From Pseudomonas reinekei (lineage in GTDB: Bacteria > Pseudomonadota > Gammaproteobacteria > Pseudomonadales > Pseudomonadaceae): a stretch of 64,000 bases of DNA. The stretch lies in assembly GCF_001945365.1 (NCBI RefSeq), contig NZ_MSTQ01000015.1:1-64000 (forward strand). The letters are read 5' to 3'. Positions 8,188 through 16,499 of this stretch are shown piece after piece. Each line of letters begins with the position of its first letter. Positions within the stretch are counted from its first letter, which is position 1. The notes beneath the pieces are model-generated. The model saw only the letters and a list, made by a program, of their open reading frames with translations. It ran no database searches and was not told the origin of the DNA. The position numbers and the translations under genes were made by a program.

Positions 8188-9570
8188 ATGACAACTGACT
8201 ACAAACCCCAGCGCGACACCAAGGACTACCAAGCGGCCGATGCCGCTCACCACATTCACGCATTCCTCGATCAGAAGGCGTTGAACGAAGAGGGGCCGCG
8301 CGTGATTGTCGGTGGCGAGCGCCTGCATTTGTGGGACAACGACGGCAATCGTTACCTCGATGGCATGTCCGGTTTGTGGTGCACCAACCTCGGCTACGGG
8401 CGCAAGGATCTGGCGGCGGCGGCGACCCGTCAGCTGGAGCAGTTGCCGTACTACAACATGTTCTTCCACACCACTCACCCGGCGGTGGTCGAGCTGTCCG
8501 AACTGCTGTTCAGCCTGCTGCCCAAACACTACAGCCACGCGATTTACACCAACTCCGGCTCCGAGGCCAACGAAGTGCTGATCCGCACTGTGCGCCGCTA
8601 CTGGCAGGTGCTGGGCAAGCCGCAGAAGAAAGTCATGATCGGTCGCTGGAACGGCTACCACGGCTCTACCCTGGCGGCCAGCGCGATGGGCGGGATGAAG
8701 TTCATGCACGAAATGGGCGGGGTGATTCCTGACGTCGCGCACATCGATGAACCTTACTGGTTCGGCCATGAAGGTGATCTGACGCCGGCCGAGTTCGGCC
8801 TGCGCGCCGCTCAGCAACTGGAAACCAAGATTCTCGAACTGGGCGCGGAAAACGTTGCTGCGTTCATCGCCGAACCGTTCCAGGGCGCGGGCGGCATGAT
8901 CTTCCCGCCAGAGAGCTACTGGCCGGAAATCCAGCGCATCTGCCGCCAGTACGACGTGCTGCTGTGTGCCGACGAGGTGATCGGTGGCTTCGGTCGTACC
9001 GGCGAATGGTTTGCCCACCAGCACTTTGATTTCGAGCCGGACACCTTGTCGATCGCCAAGGGGCTGACCTCGGGCTACATCCCCATGGGTGGCCTGATTC
9101 TGAGCCGGCGCATGGCTGAGGTGCTGGTCGAACAGGGCGGTGTGTTTGCCCACGGTCTGACCTATTCCGGTCACCCGGTGGCGGCGGCCGTGGCGATTGC
9201 CAACCTCACGGCGTTGCGCGATGAGGGTGTGGTTACGCAGGTCAAGAGCGACACCGGCCCGTACCTGCAGCAGTGTCTGCGTGAGGTATTTGGCAATCAC
9301 CCGCTGGTGGGTGAAATCCAGGGTGTTGGCCTGGTGGCTGCGTTGCAGTTTGCCGAGGACAAGGCAACCCGCAAGCGCTTCGCCAACGAAGGCGACATCG
9401 CCTGGCGTTGCCGCACGATTGGCTTTGAAGAGGGCGTGATTATTCGCTCGACGCTCGGCCGGATGATCATGGCGCCGGCATTGATCGCGACGCGCGCTGA
9501 AATCGATGAACTGATTGGCAAGACCAAGATTGCCGTCGATAGAACCGCTAAGGAAATTGGCGTGCTCTAA
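8188..9570 (+). CDS. Class III aminotransferase, polyamine/omega-amino acid:pyruvate type
   Basis: A 460-residue PLP-dependent fold-type I aminotransferase. It is strongly similar in layout to Pseudomonas SpuC (polyamine:pyruvate transaminase): GLWCTNLGYGR, YNMFFHTTHP, TNSGSEANEVLIRTVRRYW, RWNGYHGSTLA, the cofactor Asp in LLCADEVIGGFGRTG and the Schiff-base Lys in IAKGLTSGYIPMGG. It likely converts a terminal amine to an aldehyde for the PuuC-like dehydrogenase upstream. CAGGAG lies 9 nt upstream of the ATG. It could also be a beta-alanine:pyruvate transaminase; the substrate is not determined by sequence. Confidence 0.9.
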   Translation: MTTDYKPQRDTKDYQAADAAHHIHAFLDQKALNEEGPRVIVGGERLHLWDNDGNRYLDGMSGLWCTNLGYGRKDLAAAATRQLEQLPYYNMFFHTTHPAVVELSELLFSLLPKHYSHAIYTNSGSEANEVLIRTVRRYWQVLGKPQKKVMIGRWNGYHGSTLAASAMGGMKFMHEMGGVIPDVAHIDEPYWFGHEGDLTPAEFGLRAAQQLETKILELGAENVAAFIAEPFQGAGGMIFPPESYWPEIQRICRQYDVLLCADEVIGGFGRTGEWFAHQHFDFEPDTLSIAKGLTSGYIPMGGLILSRRMAEVLVEQGGVFAHGLTYSGHPVAAAVAIANLTALRDEGVVTQVKSDTGPYLQQCLREVFGNHPLVGEIQGVGLVAALQFAEDKATRKRFANEGDIAWRCRTIGFEEGVIIRSTLGRMIMAPALIATRAEIDELIGKTKIAVDRTAKEIGVL

Positions 9571-9596
9571 ACCACTATCAGGCTCGTTCCTTTAAA

Positions 9597-9697
9597 TGTG
9601 GGAGCGAGCCTGCTCGCGAAGGTCATTAATGATTACGCGTATTGCCTGAATAAACGCGGGGGCTTTCAAGTTCTTCGCGAGCAGGCTCGCTCCCACA
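9597..9697. repeat. REP pair
   Basis: TGTGGGAGCGAGCCTGCTCG begins at 9597 and the inverse copy GCGAGCAGGCTCGCTCCCAC ends at 9697, about 100 bp in all. It sits 27 bp after the aminotransferase stop and separates it from the monooxygenase transcription unit. Confidence 0.9.
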
Positions 9698-9908
9698 ATG
9701 ATTGCATTCATTCAGTGAATACCGAGTTTAGTTGCGAGTTAGTTTTTTAATGGGTAGCAACTACAAAAATCATATTTTCGCTATTGGTATTCGCTAAGCA
9801 CAATAAAACGACCCCGCCAGCAACGTTATCGATGCGGTATTCAAATATTAAAACAGCTGATTTGTCGCGACTTGCCGCGCCATAGTCGCCTCTCTGAAGG
9901 ACACAAGC
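9698..9908 (+). promoter_or_regulatory. AT-rich promoter region before the flavin monooxygenase gene
   Basis: This stretch is markedly AT-richer than its surroundings and contains no plausible gene. It carries three copies of one heptamer: GAATACC at 9717-9723 and, inverted, GGTATTC at 9786-9792 and 9836-9842. These may be regulator sites. The ribosome site GAAGGA lies 10 nt before the ATG at 9909. With the REP pair it makes up the 338-bp gap after the aminotransferase. Confidence 0.4.
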
Positions 9909-11174
9909 ATGAATGATAAAAAGATAGAAATAGATACGCTTGTTGTCGGTGCCGGCCAGGCTGGCGTCGCCATGAGCGAGCACCTGAGCAAACTCGGTGT
10001 GCCGCACCTGGTGCTGGAGCGTAATCGCATCGCTGAAGCGTGGCGCACCGGGCGTTGGGATTCGCTGGTAGCGAACGGTCCGGTCTGGCATGACCGCTTC
10101 CCGGGGCTGGCCTTCGAAGACCTGGAGCCCGATGCCTTCGCCTCAAAAGACCAAGTGGCCGCTTACTTCGAAGCCTATGCCGAGAAATTCGAAGCGCCGA
10201 TTCGTACCGGTGTCGAAGTCAAAAAAGTGGTGCGCAACAGTGACCGTCCGGGCTTCACCATCGAAACCTCCGAAGGCGTGATTCAGGCCAACCGGGTGGT
10301 GGCGGCGACCGGCCCTTTCCAGCGTCCGGTCATCCCGCCGATTGCGCCGAAAGACGACACCATCACGCAAATTCACTCGGCTCAGTATTTCAATCCGCAG
10401 CAGCTTCCCGAAGGTGCTGTGCTGGTGGTCGGTGCCGGTTCTTCCGGTGTGCAGATCGCTGATGAATTGCAGCGCGCCGGCAAGCAAGTCTATTTGTCGG
10501 TCGGCCAGCATGACCGTCCGCCTCGCGCTTATCGCAACCGTGATTTCTGCTGGTGGCTGGGGGTGCTGGGGCTGTGGGATCTGGAAACCATGGAACCTGG
10601 GCGCGAGCACGTCACCATTGCGGTGAGCGGCGCGCGTGGCGGGCAGACCGTCGATTTCCGGGCACTGGCCCAGCAAGGCGTCACGCTGGTGGGGCTGACC
10701 CAATCGTTCAACGACGGCGTGGTGACGTTCCAACAGGATCTGGCGCGCAACATCGCGGCGGGCGACGCGAATTACCTGTCGCTGCTTGATGCGGCAGATG
10801 CCTACATCGCGCGCAACGGCCTCGACCTGCCCGAAGAGCCCGAGGCCCGGTTCATGCTTCACGATCCCGAGTGCGTCACCCACCCGATTCTCGAACTGGA
10901 TCTGGCCGAGGCCGGCGTCACCTCGATCATTTGGGCCACTGGCTACGCGGTCGATTACAGCTGGCTGCAGGTCGACACCTTTGATGAAAAGGGCAAGCCG
11001 CGTCATCAGCGCGGTGTCTCGAACGAGCCAGGTATCTACTTCGTGGGCCTGCCGTGGTTGTCCCGTCGCGGTTCGAGTTTTATCTGGGGTGTCTGGCACG
11101 ACGCCAAGCATGTCGCCGGGCACATCGCGACCCAGCGCCAATACCAGGAATACCGCGACCCGTCGCAGCGCTGA
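9909..11174 (+). CDS. FAD/NADPH-dependent flavin monooxygenase
   Basis: A 421-residue flavoprotein of the class B (FMO/YUCCA-like) monooxygenase type. The FAD Rossmann motif VVGAGQAGVAMSEHLSKLG is near residue 12 and the second, NADPH-binding motif VVGAGSSGVQIADELQRAG near residue 174; IIWATGYAVDYSWL matches the late ATG-containing motif. A WRTGRWDSL stretch after the first domain is typical of the putative indole/amine-oxidising subgroup. It probably hydroxylates or oxidatively opens a nitrogen compound. The RidA gene follows in the same direction 71 bp on, which suggests an enamine/imine product (inference). Confidence 0.85.
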   Translation: MNDKKIEIDTLVVGAGQAGVAMSEHLSKLGVPHLVLERNRIAEAWRTGRWDSLVANGPVWHDRFPGLAFEDLEPDAFASKDQVAAYFEAYAEKFEAPIRTGVEVKKVVRNSDRPGFTIETSEGVIQANRVVAATGPFQRPVIPPIAPKDDTITQIHSAQYFNPQQLPEGAVLVVGAGSSGVQIADELQRAGKQVYLSVGQHDRPPRAYRNRDFCWWLGVLGLWDLETMEPGREHVTIAVSGARGGQTVDFRALAQQGVTLVGLTQSFNDGVVTFQQDLARNIAAGDANYLSLLDAADAYIARNGLDLPEEPEARFMLHDPECVTHPILELDLAEAGVTSIIWATGYAVDYSWLQVDTFDEKGKPRHQRGVSNEPGIYFVGLPWLSRRGSSFIWGVWHDAKHVAGHIATQRQYQEYRDPSQR

Positions 11175-11245
11175 GAATCGATCCAGGGAATGGCCCGACG
11201 GCCATTCCCACCACGTTATCAATCACGTTTCAGGGGAGTCCGTTG

Positions 11246-11671
11246 ATGCCTACTCACACACGCATTCGCATGTTCAATACCAAAGACACCTATCCCAATC
11301 AGTCACTGGACAATGATCTTTGCCAGGCCGTGCGCGCGGGCAACACGGTGTACGTGCGCGGCCAGATCGGCACCGATTTCGAGGGCAACCTGGTCGGCCT
11401 CGGCGACCCGGGAGCCCAGGCCGAGCAGGCGATGAAAAACGTCAAGCAGCTTCTGGAAGAGGCGGGGAGCGATCTGTCGCACATCGTCAAAACCACCACG
11501 TACATCATTGACCCGCGTTACCGCGAGCCGGTTTATCAAGTGGTGGGCAAATGGCTGAAGGGCGTTTTCCCGATCTCCACCGGGCTGGTCATCTCCGGGC
11601 TCGGCCAACCACAGTGGCTAATGGAAATCGATGTGATCGCGGTCATCCCGGACGATTGGCAGAAGGGCTGA
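11246..11671 (+). CDS. RidA family (YjgF/UK114) protein
   Basis: A 141-residue RidA-fold protein. RidA proteins hydrolyse reactive enamines and imines to ketones plus ammonia; several subfamilies lack this activity. The usual trimer-forming beta sheet (NTVYVRGQIGTDFEG), the KNVKQLLEEAG helix and the ISGLGQPQWLMEIDVIAVI end are visible. This is a longer, non-archetypal Rid type; the canonical Arg105-bearing motif is not in its usual form, so imine deaminase activity is uncertain. CAGGGGAG lies before the ATG at 11246. Placed right after the flavin monooxygenase, it likely acts on that enzyme's product. Confidence 0.85.
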   Translation: MPTHTRIRMFNTKDTYPNQSLDNDLCQAVRAGNTVYVRGQIGTDFEGNLVGLGDPGAQAEQAMKNVKQLLEEAGSDLSHIVKTTTYIIDPRYREPVYQVVGKWLKGVFPISTGLVISGLGQPQWLMEIDVIAVIPDDWQKG

Positions 11672-11699
11672 CACGCTCCCACAGGGTATGAGGCGGTTG

Positions 11700-12779
11700 T
11701 TATGGCGTGGCGGGCAGCAGGAACCGTGCTATCACCGGTAAATGATCGGAGATGCGCAACGTATCGTCCTGCCTGACCGTGGCCTCGACCCGCTTGATGC
11801 GCGGGCTGTAGAACAGGTAGTCGACGGTTCGATCCGGGCCGTTCAGGCTCGTATCGTTCGGGTATTGGGTCAGCCAGCGCGCGCGGTCGATCCCGCTGGC
11901 TTCGTTGTTGTTGGGGATCATCGGGTACTTGTCCCACAGCACGTGCAACGCACTGTCGGCAGAGTAGGGCGAGCGTTGTTCGGCGGGCAGGCGTTGATAT
12001 TGCCCCAGCGGCAACAGATTGAAGTCGCCGCCGATCAGCCATGGCGTACCGCGGCCTTCGAATTTATCGAGGACTTTGGCCACGGCCGACACCTGCGCTT
12101 GCAGGGTTTCGTCGGGTTGTGTGGCGCGGTCCAGATGAGTATTGAGAATGGCGACCTGGCTGCCATCGTTCACGGGCAGATAGCTGACCAGCATGGCGTT
12201 TTTCGGCTGGAACTGGCGGCTGATCAGGTTGGCCGGCGTCACCGGCAATTGCAGGCGCTGGGCATGGTCGATCTGGTAGCGGCTCAGCGTTGCCAGTTGC
12301 CGGCCGACGCTGCCGAAGATGTGGGGGGAGGGGACAAAGTCGGCCTTCCAGTCGAACGCGCTGGTGCTGCATGGATACAGGTCGGCAAGTCGTTCCTGCA
12401 GCAGTTTGAGCTGGTGCTGGTAATCGCTGGCCTTGGCGCCATCATCGAGTTCCTGCAACAGCACCACGTCCGGCTGCTCGTCACGAATCACCCGCGCCAC
12501 TTCATCGAGGCTGAACGCCATGTCTTCAGGGGTGGGCTTTTCATCGGTGCCGTTGGCCAGGTCATTCCAGAACACATAGCGCTTGCCCGCCAGGTACTGG
12601 ACGTTCCAGGTCATCACCTTCAGTGCCTGGCCGGGCGTCAGGGTCGGCGCCCGGGTGCTGCAACTGACCGGCAGCACTTCGCGGGCCTCGGGGCGCCAGG
12701 TCAGGTTGTAGATCATCACGCCCGCCAGGCCGACGACCATCAACAATCCCAGCAAGGTGTAGCGCAGCAGTCGGGTCAT
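11700..12779 (-). CDS. Endonuclease/exonuclease/phosphatase family protein, membrane-anchored
   Basis: A 359-residue EEP-fold protein. One N-terminal transmembrane helix (LLRYTLLGLLMVVGLAGVMI) is followed by the catalytic domain: MTWNVQYL with the metal-site Asn, VVLLQELDD with the metal Glu, GGDFNLLPLG and the final SDHLPVIA with the catalytic His. The domain probably faces the periplasm and cleaves a phosphodiester, possibly a nucleic acid or lipid head group; substrate unknown. The ATG at 12779 gives a natural signal anchor; an ATG at 12818 adds 13 residues, and neither has a clear ribosome site. It is convergent with the RidA gene and 66 bp downstream of the YciC gene. Confidence 0.8.
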   Translation of the reverse strand: MTRLLRYTLLGLLMVVGLAGVMIYNLTWRPEAREVLPVSCSTRAPTLTPGQALKVMTWNVQYLAGKRYVFWNDLANGTDEKPTPEDMAFSLDEVARVIRDEQPDVVLLQELDDGAKASDYQHQLKLLQERLADLYPCSTSAFDWKADFVPSPHIFGSVGRQLATLSRYQIDHAQRLQLPVTPANLISRQFQPKNAMLVSYLPVNDGSQVAILNTHLDRATQPDETLQAQVSAVAKVLDKFEGRGTPWLIGGDFNLLPLGQYQRLPAEQRSPYSADSALHVLWDKYPMIPNNNEASGIDRARWLTQYPNDTSLNGPDRTVDYLFYSPRIKRVEATVRQDDTLRISDHLPVIARFLLPATP

Positions 12780-12845
12780 GGCTCGGCTTATAGCGTTACG
12801 GAAGTTGATCCCGAGCATACCCGAGTGACGGGCGCCCCCCCAAGG

Positions 12846-13520
12846 TCAGAGTGGTCCGTCGATTTTTTCCGGCACATCGCTGATCAGCATGAACAGGCGG
12901 AACAGCACCACGCTGGTGAACAGTTGCAGGAAACTGTGGGCACTGTCGATCAGCAGCGAAAGCACCGGGTTCTGCGGATCGGGATACACCGCCAGCGTTG
13001 CGCCCTTGAGCAGCCACAACGGCCCCATCACACACAAAATGCACACCAGGATGCGCAAGAAATGGCCACGGGTCAGGCGCAGGCTTTCCTTCATCGCTTG
13101 CAACGGCGCCAGGCCACGCAGCACCAGCAAGTACTCGCCGAACGCCAGGGTCACCATCAGCCAGATACCCGGCAGGAAATACAACGACAGGCCGAGCAGG
13201 ATCAACAGGGTGTTGAGCGCGGTCAGCAGGGCGAAGCGCGGCCACAGGTAGGCCGACCTCGACAACAGATCGCGGTTGCTCGGCGATTCGCCACGGCTGC
13301 GGGCGTCGAGAAACAGAATGAGCGCGGCGGTGTACAGCGGATAGATCAGCAGGCCGACGATCACGCTGATACCGGGGAAACTGTCCGGCTCGGTGGAGTG
13401 GTCGACCACTTGTTGCAACAGGGCTTCGACGATCACCAGCGGCAGGCACAGCTGCACGATCTGGCGAAGATTGCGCTTGAAGAAATACAGGGAGTCACGC
13501 AGTACATCTAACGGATTCAT
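12846..13520 (-). CDS. YciC family inner-membrane protein
   Basis: A 224-residue integral membrane protein of the YciC/UPF0259 family with about six hydrophobic segments (for example QLCLPLVIVEALL, ISVIVGLLIYPLYTAALILFL, ALNTLLILLGLSLYFLPGIWLMVTLAFG). The start MNPLDVLRDSLYFFKRNL is a typical N-terminal amphipathic region of the family. No function is established. It is transcribed with the downstream EEP gene. Confidence 0.8.
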   Translation of the reverse strand: MNPLDVLRDSLYFFKRNLRQIVQLCLPLVIVEALLQQVVDHSTEPDSFPGISVIVGLLIYPLYTAALILFLDARSRGESPSNRDLLSRSAYLWPRFALLTALNTLLILLGLSLYFLPGIWLMVTLAFGEYLLVLRGLAPLQAMKESLRLTRGHFLRILVCILCVMGPLWLLKGATLAVYPDPQNPVLSLLIDSAHSFLQLFTSVVLFRLFMLISDVPEKIDGPL

Positions 13521-13697
13521 CAGTCGGTATCGCAGTCATAAACAGTGACTCACTGTAACCGATCATGTACCGCCTGAAGCAAACGTAAACGTTCGGTAAA
13601 GGCCATTGAAACATCTTGTTTCAGCCTCCATTAAGGTCGAGTCCCGTATCTTCAGTGAAGAAGGGCAACGATTTCCCCGGCAATCTACGAGGTCGCC

Positions 13698-14462
13698 ATG
13701 AACAGCGAAGAACAAACCCTGATCGATGGACTGTTTTCCCGGCTGCAACAAGCCGAAACGGACTCAGCCCCGCGCGACGCCCAGGCCGAGGCGCGGATCA
13801 AGGAACACCTGACGCGCCAACCGGCGGCAGGTTATTTCATGACCCAGGCGATTCTGGTGCAAGAGGCGGCCATCAAGAGCCTCGACGAGCAGAACAAAAA
13901 ACTGACTGCGCAAGTCCAGCAATTGCAGGCCGAGTTGCAGCAGGCCAAGGCTCAGACAACCGCGCCGGCGCCAAGCAGCGGTGGCTTTCTGTCGAGCATC
14001 TTTGGTGGCGGCAATCGTGATCCGCAGCCTGCGCCGGTGCAAAGTGCGCCGGTGTCGAACGGTGGTGGCTGGCGTGAGCCTGCGCGGCCCTCGTTCAACT
14101 CGCAGCCGCCCCAGCAAAACTTCGGCGCGCCGCCGCAAAACTACGCACCGCCACAGCAGGCAGCGGCCGGCAGCAGTTTCCTCGGTGGCGCACTGAAAAC
14201 CGCGGCCGGTGTCGCCGGTGGCGTGATGCTGGCGCAAGGCATCAGCAGCCTGTTCCATCACAACCAGCAACCGGAAGAAATCGTCGAAGTCATCAAGGAA
14301 GAGCCGGCCCAGGTCAACGATCAGGGCAACAACGGCTGGGGCGATGACCAGCGCATGGCCGGCAACGATTCCTACGGCAATGACCAGGGCGGCTTCAGCG
14401 ACGCCGACTACAGCGATGACAGTTCATCGTTCTTTGGCGGCGACGACGACTCCTACGTCTGA
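13698..14462 (+). CDS. DUF2076 domain-containing protein
   Basis: A 254-residue protein of the DUF2076 family. Residues 1-75 form the helical N-terminal part (MNSEEQTLIDGLFSRLQQAE, then a predicted coiled coil rich in Gln and Ala). The middle is Gly/Pro/Gln-rich and low-complexity, a short glycine-rich hydrophobic stretch follows (GGALKTAAGVAGGVMLAQGI), and the C-terminus is strongly acidic (DDSSSFFGGDDDS). Such proteins are common in proteobacteria and unassigned; a periplasmic or envelope-associated role is often suggested but no signal peptide is visible. ACGAGG precedes the ATG. A TGAAAC/GTTTCA dyad lies at 13607-13623 upstream. Confidence 0.8.
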   Translation: MNSEEQTLIDGLFSRLQQAETDSAPRDAQAEARIKEHLTRQPAAGYFMTQAILVQEAAIKSLDEQNKKLTAQVQQLQAELQQAKAQTTAPAPSSGGFLSSIFGGGNRDPQPAPVQSAPVSNGGGWREPARPSFNSQPPQQNFGAPPQNYAPPQQAAAGSSFLGGALKTAAGVAGGVMLAQGISSLFHHNQQPEEIVEVIKEEPAQVNDQGNNGWGDDQRMAGNDSYGNDQGGFSDADYSDDSSSFFGGDDDSYV

Positions 14463-14508
14463 CAACCCCGAACCTGTGGCGAGCGAGCTTGCTCGCCACA
14501 GGTTGTCA
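14460..14508 (+). terminator. Nested stem-loop after the DUF2076 gene
   Basis: TGACAAC (14460-14466, containing the stop codon) pairs with GTTGTCA (14502-14508), and inside it CCTGTGGCGAGC (14473-14484) pairs with GCTCGCCACAGG (14491-14502). A very stable single REP-like hairpin that overlaps the stop codon; likely ends or protects the transcript. Confidence 0.7.
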
Positions 14509-14641
14509 TTCGATAGTGCCATTCGTCTGCGCCGCCCAGGTGCTTACGGGTGATTATTCGCGGAACAATCCTCCGGGCTGGCATACTGGGCAACTTTTCG
14601 GGCCTGGTGCCTGATTCTGCCTGCGCCCAAGGGGATGTGCG

Positions 14642-15121
14642 GTGAAAAAGATCGCTGTGTTCGCCGATGTCCAGAACCTCTATTACACCGTGCGTCAGGC
14701 CTATGGTTGCCACTTCAACTACGCCGCGCTGTGGGCTGATGTCAGCAAACAGGGCGAGATCGTCGAGGCCTATGCCTACGCGATTGACCGTGGCGACAGC
14801 AAACAGCAGCAGTTCCAGCAGATCCTGCGCAACCTCGGTTTCACGGTGAAACTCAAACCTTACATCCAGCGCAGCGACGGCTCGGCCAAGGGCGACTGGG
14901 ACGTGGGCATCACCCTCGATATCATGGACGCCGCCGACCACGTCGACGAAATCGTCCTGGCCTCCGGCGACGGTGATTTCGACATGCTGCTTGAACGCAT
15001 CATCAGCAAACACGGGGTGCAAGCGGTGGCCTACGGCGTGCCGGGCCTGACCGCCAATTCGCTGATCCGCGCCGCCAGCCGCTACGTGCCGATCGAAGGC
15101 GCATTGCTGCTCAAGAATTGA
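14642..15121 (+). CDS. NYN domain protein (LabA/DUF88-like)
   Basis: A 159-residue single-domain NYN (PIN-like) protein, a fold of metal-dependent RNases. Acidic residues expected at the active site are visible: Asp in VFADVQNLYY, two in KGDWDVGITLDIMD and those in SGDGDFDMLL. The start is a GTG with AAGGGG 6 nt upstream. The next gene, a DEDDh exonuclease, begins 22 bp downstream, so the two are probably co-expressed and may work on the same nucleic acid. Confidence 0.85.
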   Translation: MKKIAVFADVQNLYYTVRQAYGCHFNYAALWADVSKQGEIVEAYAYAIDRGDSKQQQFQQILRNLGFTVKLKPYIQRSDGSAKGDWDVGITLDIMDAADHVDEIVLASGDGDFDMLLERIISKHGVQAVAYGVPGLTANSLIRAASRYVPIEGALLLKN

Positions 15122-15143
15122 TTTTTACGGAGTTGAAACAGGT

Positions 15144-15749
15144 TTGGAACGCATCGCAGTCATCGACTTTGAAACCACCGGGATCTCCCCGAGCAACAGC
15201 TGCCGGGCCACGGAAATTGCCGTGGTGATCCTTGAACAGGGGCGCATTGTCGAGCGTTACCAGAGCCTGATGAACGCCGGCGTGCGCGTCCCGGCCTTCA
15301 TCGAACAACTCACCGGCATCAGCAACGCCATGCTGCGCACCGCGCCCTCGGCCGAGCAGGTGATGAACGAAGTGAATGAATTCGTCGGCATCACGCCTTT
15401 GCTGGCGCACAACGCCGCGTTCGACCAAAAGTTTTGGGACTTCGAACTGGGCCGGATCAAACGCACCCGCCTGCAAAACTTTGCCTGTTCGCTACTGCTG
15501 GCCCGCCGCCTGATGCCCGCCGCGCCGAACCACAAACTCGGCACCCTCACCACCTTTGCCAACCTGCCCCACACCGGCAAGGCTCACCGGGCGATGGCCG
15601 ATGCCGAGATGGCGGCGAACCTGACGGCGCATCTGGCCGAGGAATTGCGGCACAAGCACGGCTTGCGTGAGTTGTCCCATGATTTGCTGTGCAAGTTGCA
15701 GAAGGTGCCGGCGGCGAAAGTAACCGAGCACCTCCAGCGCTACCGCTAG
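15144..15749 (+). CDS. DEDDh 3'-5' exonuclease (DnaQ-like)
   Basis: A 201-residue exonuclease of the DnaQ superfamily. All catalytic residues are present: Asp and Glu in VIDFETTGISP, Asp in LLAHNAAFDQKFWD, and His plus Asp in GKAHRAMADAEMAANL, which makes it the DEDDh type. It starts with TTG (ACGGAG lies about 12 nt upstream). It is too short to be a PolC-type polymerase and lacks a DnaQ C-terminal tail, so it is a stand-alone exonuclease, perhaps for RNA or DNA repair, paired with the NYN gene. Confidence 0.85.
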   Translation: MERIAVIDFETTGISPSNSCRATEIAVVILEQGRIVERYQSLMNAGVRVPAFIEQLTGISNAMLRTAPSAEQVMNEVNEFVGITPLLAHNAAFDQKFWDFELGRIKRTRLQNFACSLLLARRLMPAAPNHKLGTLTTFANLPHTGKAHRAMADAEMAANLTAHLAEELRHKHGLRELSHDLLCKLQKVPAAKVTEHLQRYR

Positions 15750-15772
15750 CCTCGAAAACACCGCATAACCCC

Positions 15773-15861
15773 TGTGGGAGCGAGCCTGCTCGCGAAGGCT
15801 ATTTAACTTCAACATCAATCTCGACTGGCATTGCGCGTTCGCGAGCTGGCTCGCTCCCACA
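15773..15861. repeat. REP pair
   Basis: TGTGGGAGCGAGCCTGCTCG from 15773 and its inverse GAGCTGGCTCGCTCCCACA ending at 15861. It lies between the exonuclease gene and the convergent Lrp gene. Confidence 0.9.
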
Positions 15862-15877
15862 ATGGATCTTCTGCATC

Positions 15878-16336
15878 CTAGATCGACTTGCCATTCCCCT
15901 CGATGTGCCCTAACGGCACCCGCTTCTCGATGGCGCTGGACAACACAATCGACGTCTTGCTGAACCCGAACGTGGCAATCCGGTTGATCAACTCTTCCAG
16001 TTCCGGCATCGATCCCACCGCCGCTTGCATGATCACGCACGGATCGCCCGTCACCCGGTGGCATTCCGTTAACTGTGGGATTTTGATCAGCTCGTCGTAG
16101 GCTTTCTGGTTGCCGTGCTGGTTCAGTCGCAGTTCGATGACGCACTGGATCGGCAGGCCAAGCTTGGCCATGTCGACCTTCGCCTGATAACCGGTGATCA
16201 CGCCGCTGGCTTCGAGCTTGGCCACGCGTTCGGCCACGGCCGGGGCGGACAGGTTAACCTTGCGCGCGAGGTCGGCGTAGGACGCGCGACCGTTTTCCAG
16301 CAGGGCGCTGAGCAGCATTCGGTCGTATTTATCCAT
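15878..16336 (-). CDS. Lrp/AsnC family transcriptional regulator
   Basis: A 152-residue Lrp-type regulator: an N-terminal HTH (MDKYDRMLLSALLENGRASY to LEASGVITGY) and a C-terminal RAM effector/oligomer domain (IQCVIELRLNQHG to SIVLSSAIEKRVPLG). The ATG at 16336 is preferred over a GTG at 16345 because AGGAG lies 8 nt before it. The gene is divergent from the YedA-type exporter, 163 bp away, and so probably controls that exporter in response to an amino acid. Confidence 0.92.
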   Translation of the reverse strand: MDKYDRMLLSALLENGRASYADLARKVNLSAPAVAERVAKLEASGVITGYQAKVDMAKLGLPIQCVIELRLNQHGNQKAYDELIKIPQLTECHRVTGDPCVIMQAAVGSMPELEELINRIATFGFSKTSIVLSSAIEKRVPLGHIEGNGKSI

Positions 16337-16499
16337 CGCGGTCACTCCTGAAAATAGCCGACTTTCGAAAAAACGGTTTATAGCGCTGAACTCCGTGTTT
16401 TGAAAAGTGTATGGGCGGTTTAAACAGGTTTTGTAACTTATTTTCCGGCGCCCGCCTTTCTAGAATAGCCGTTCACTTGTCTTGCCTGCGAGTCACCCC

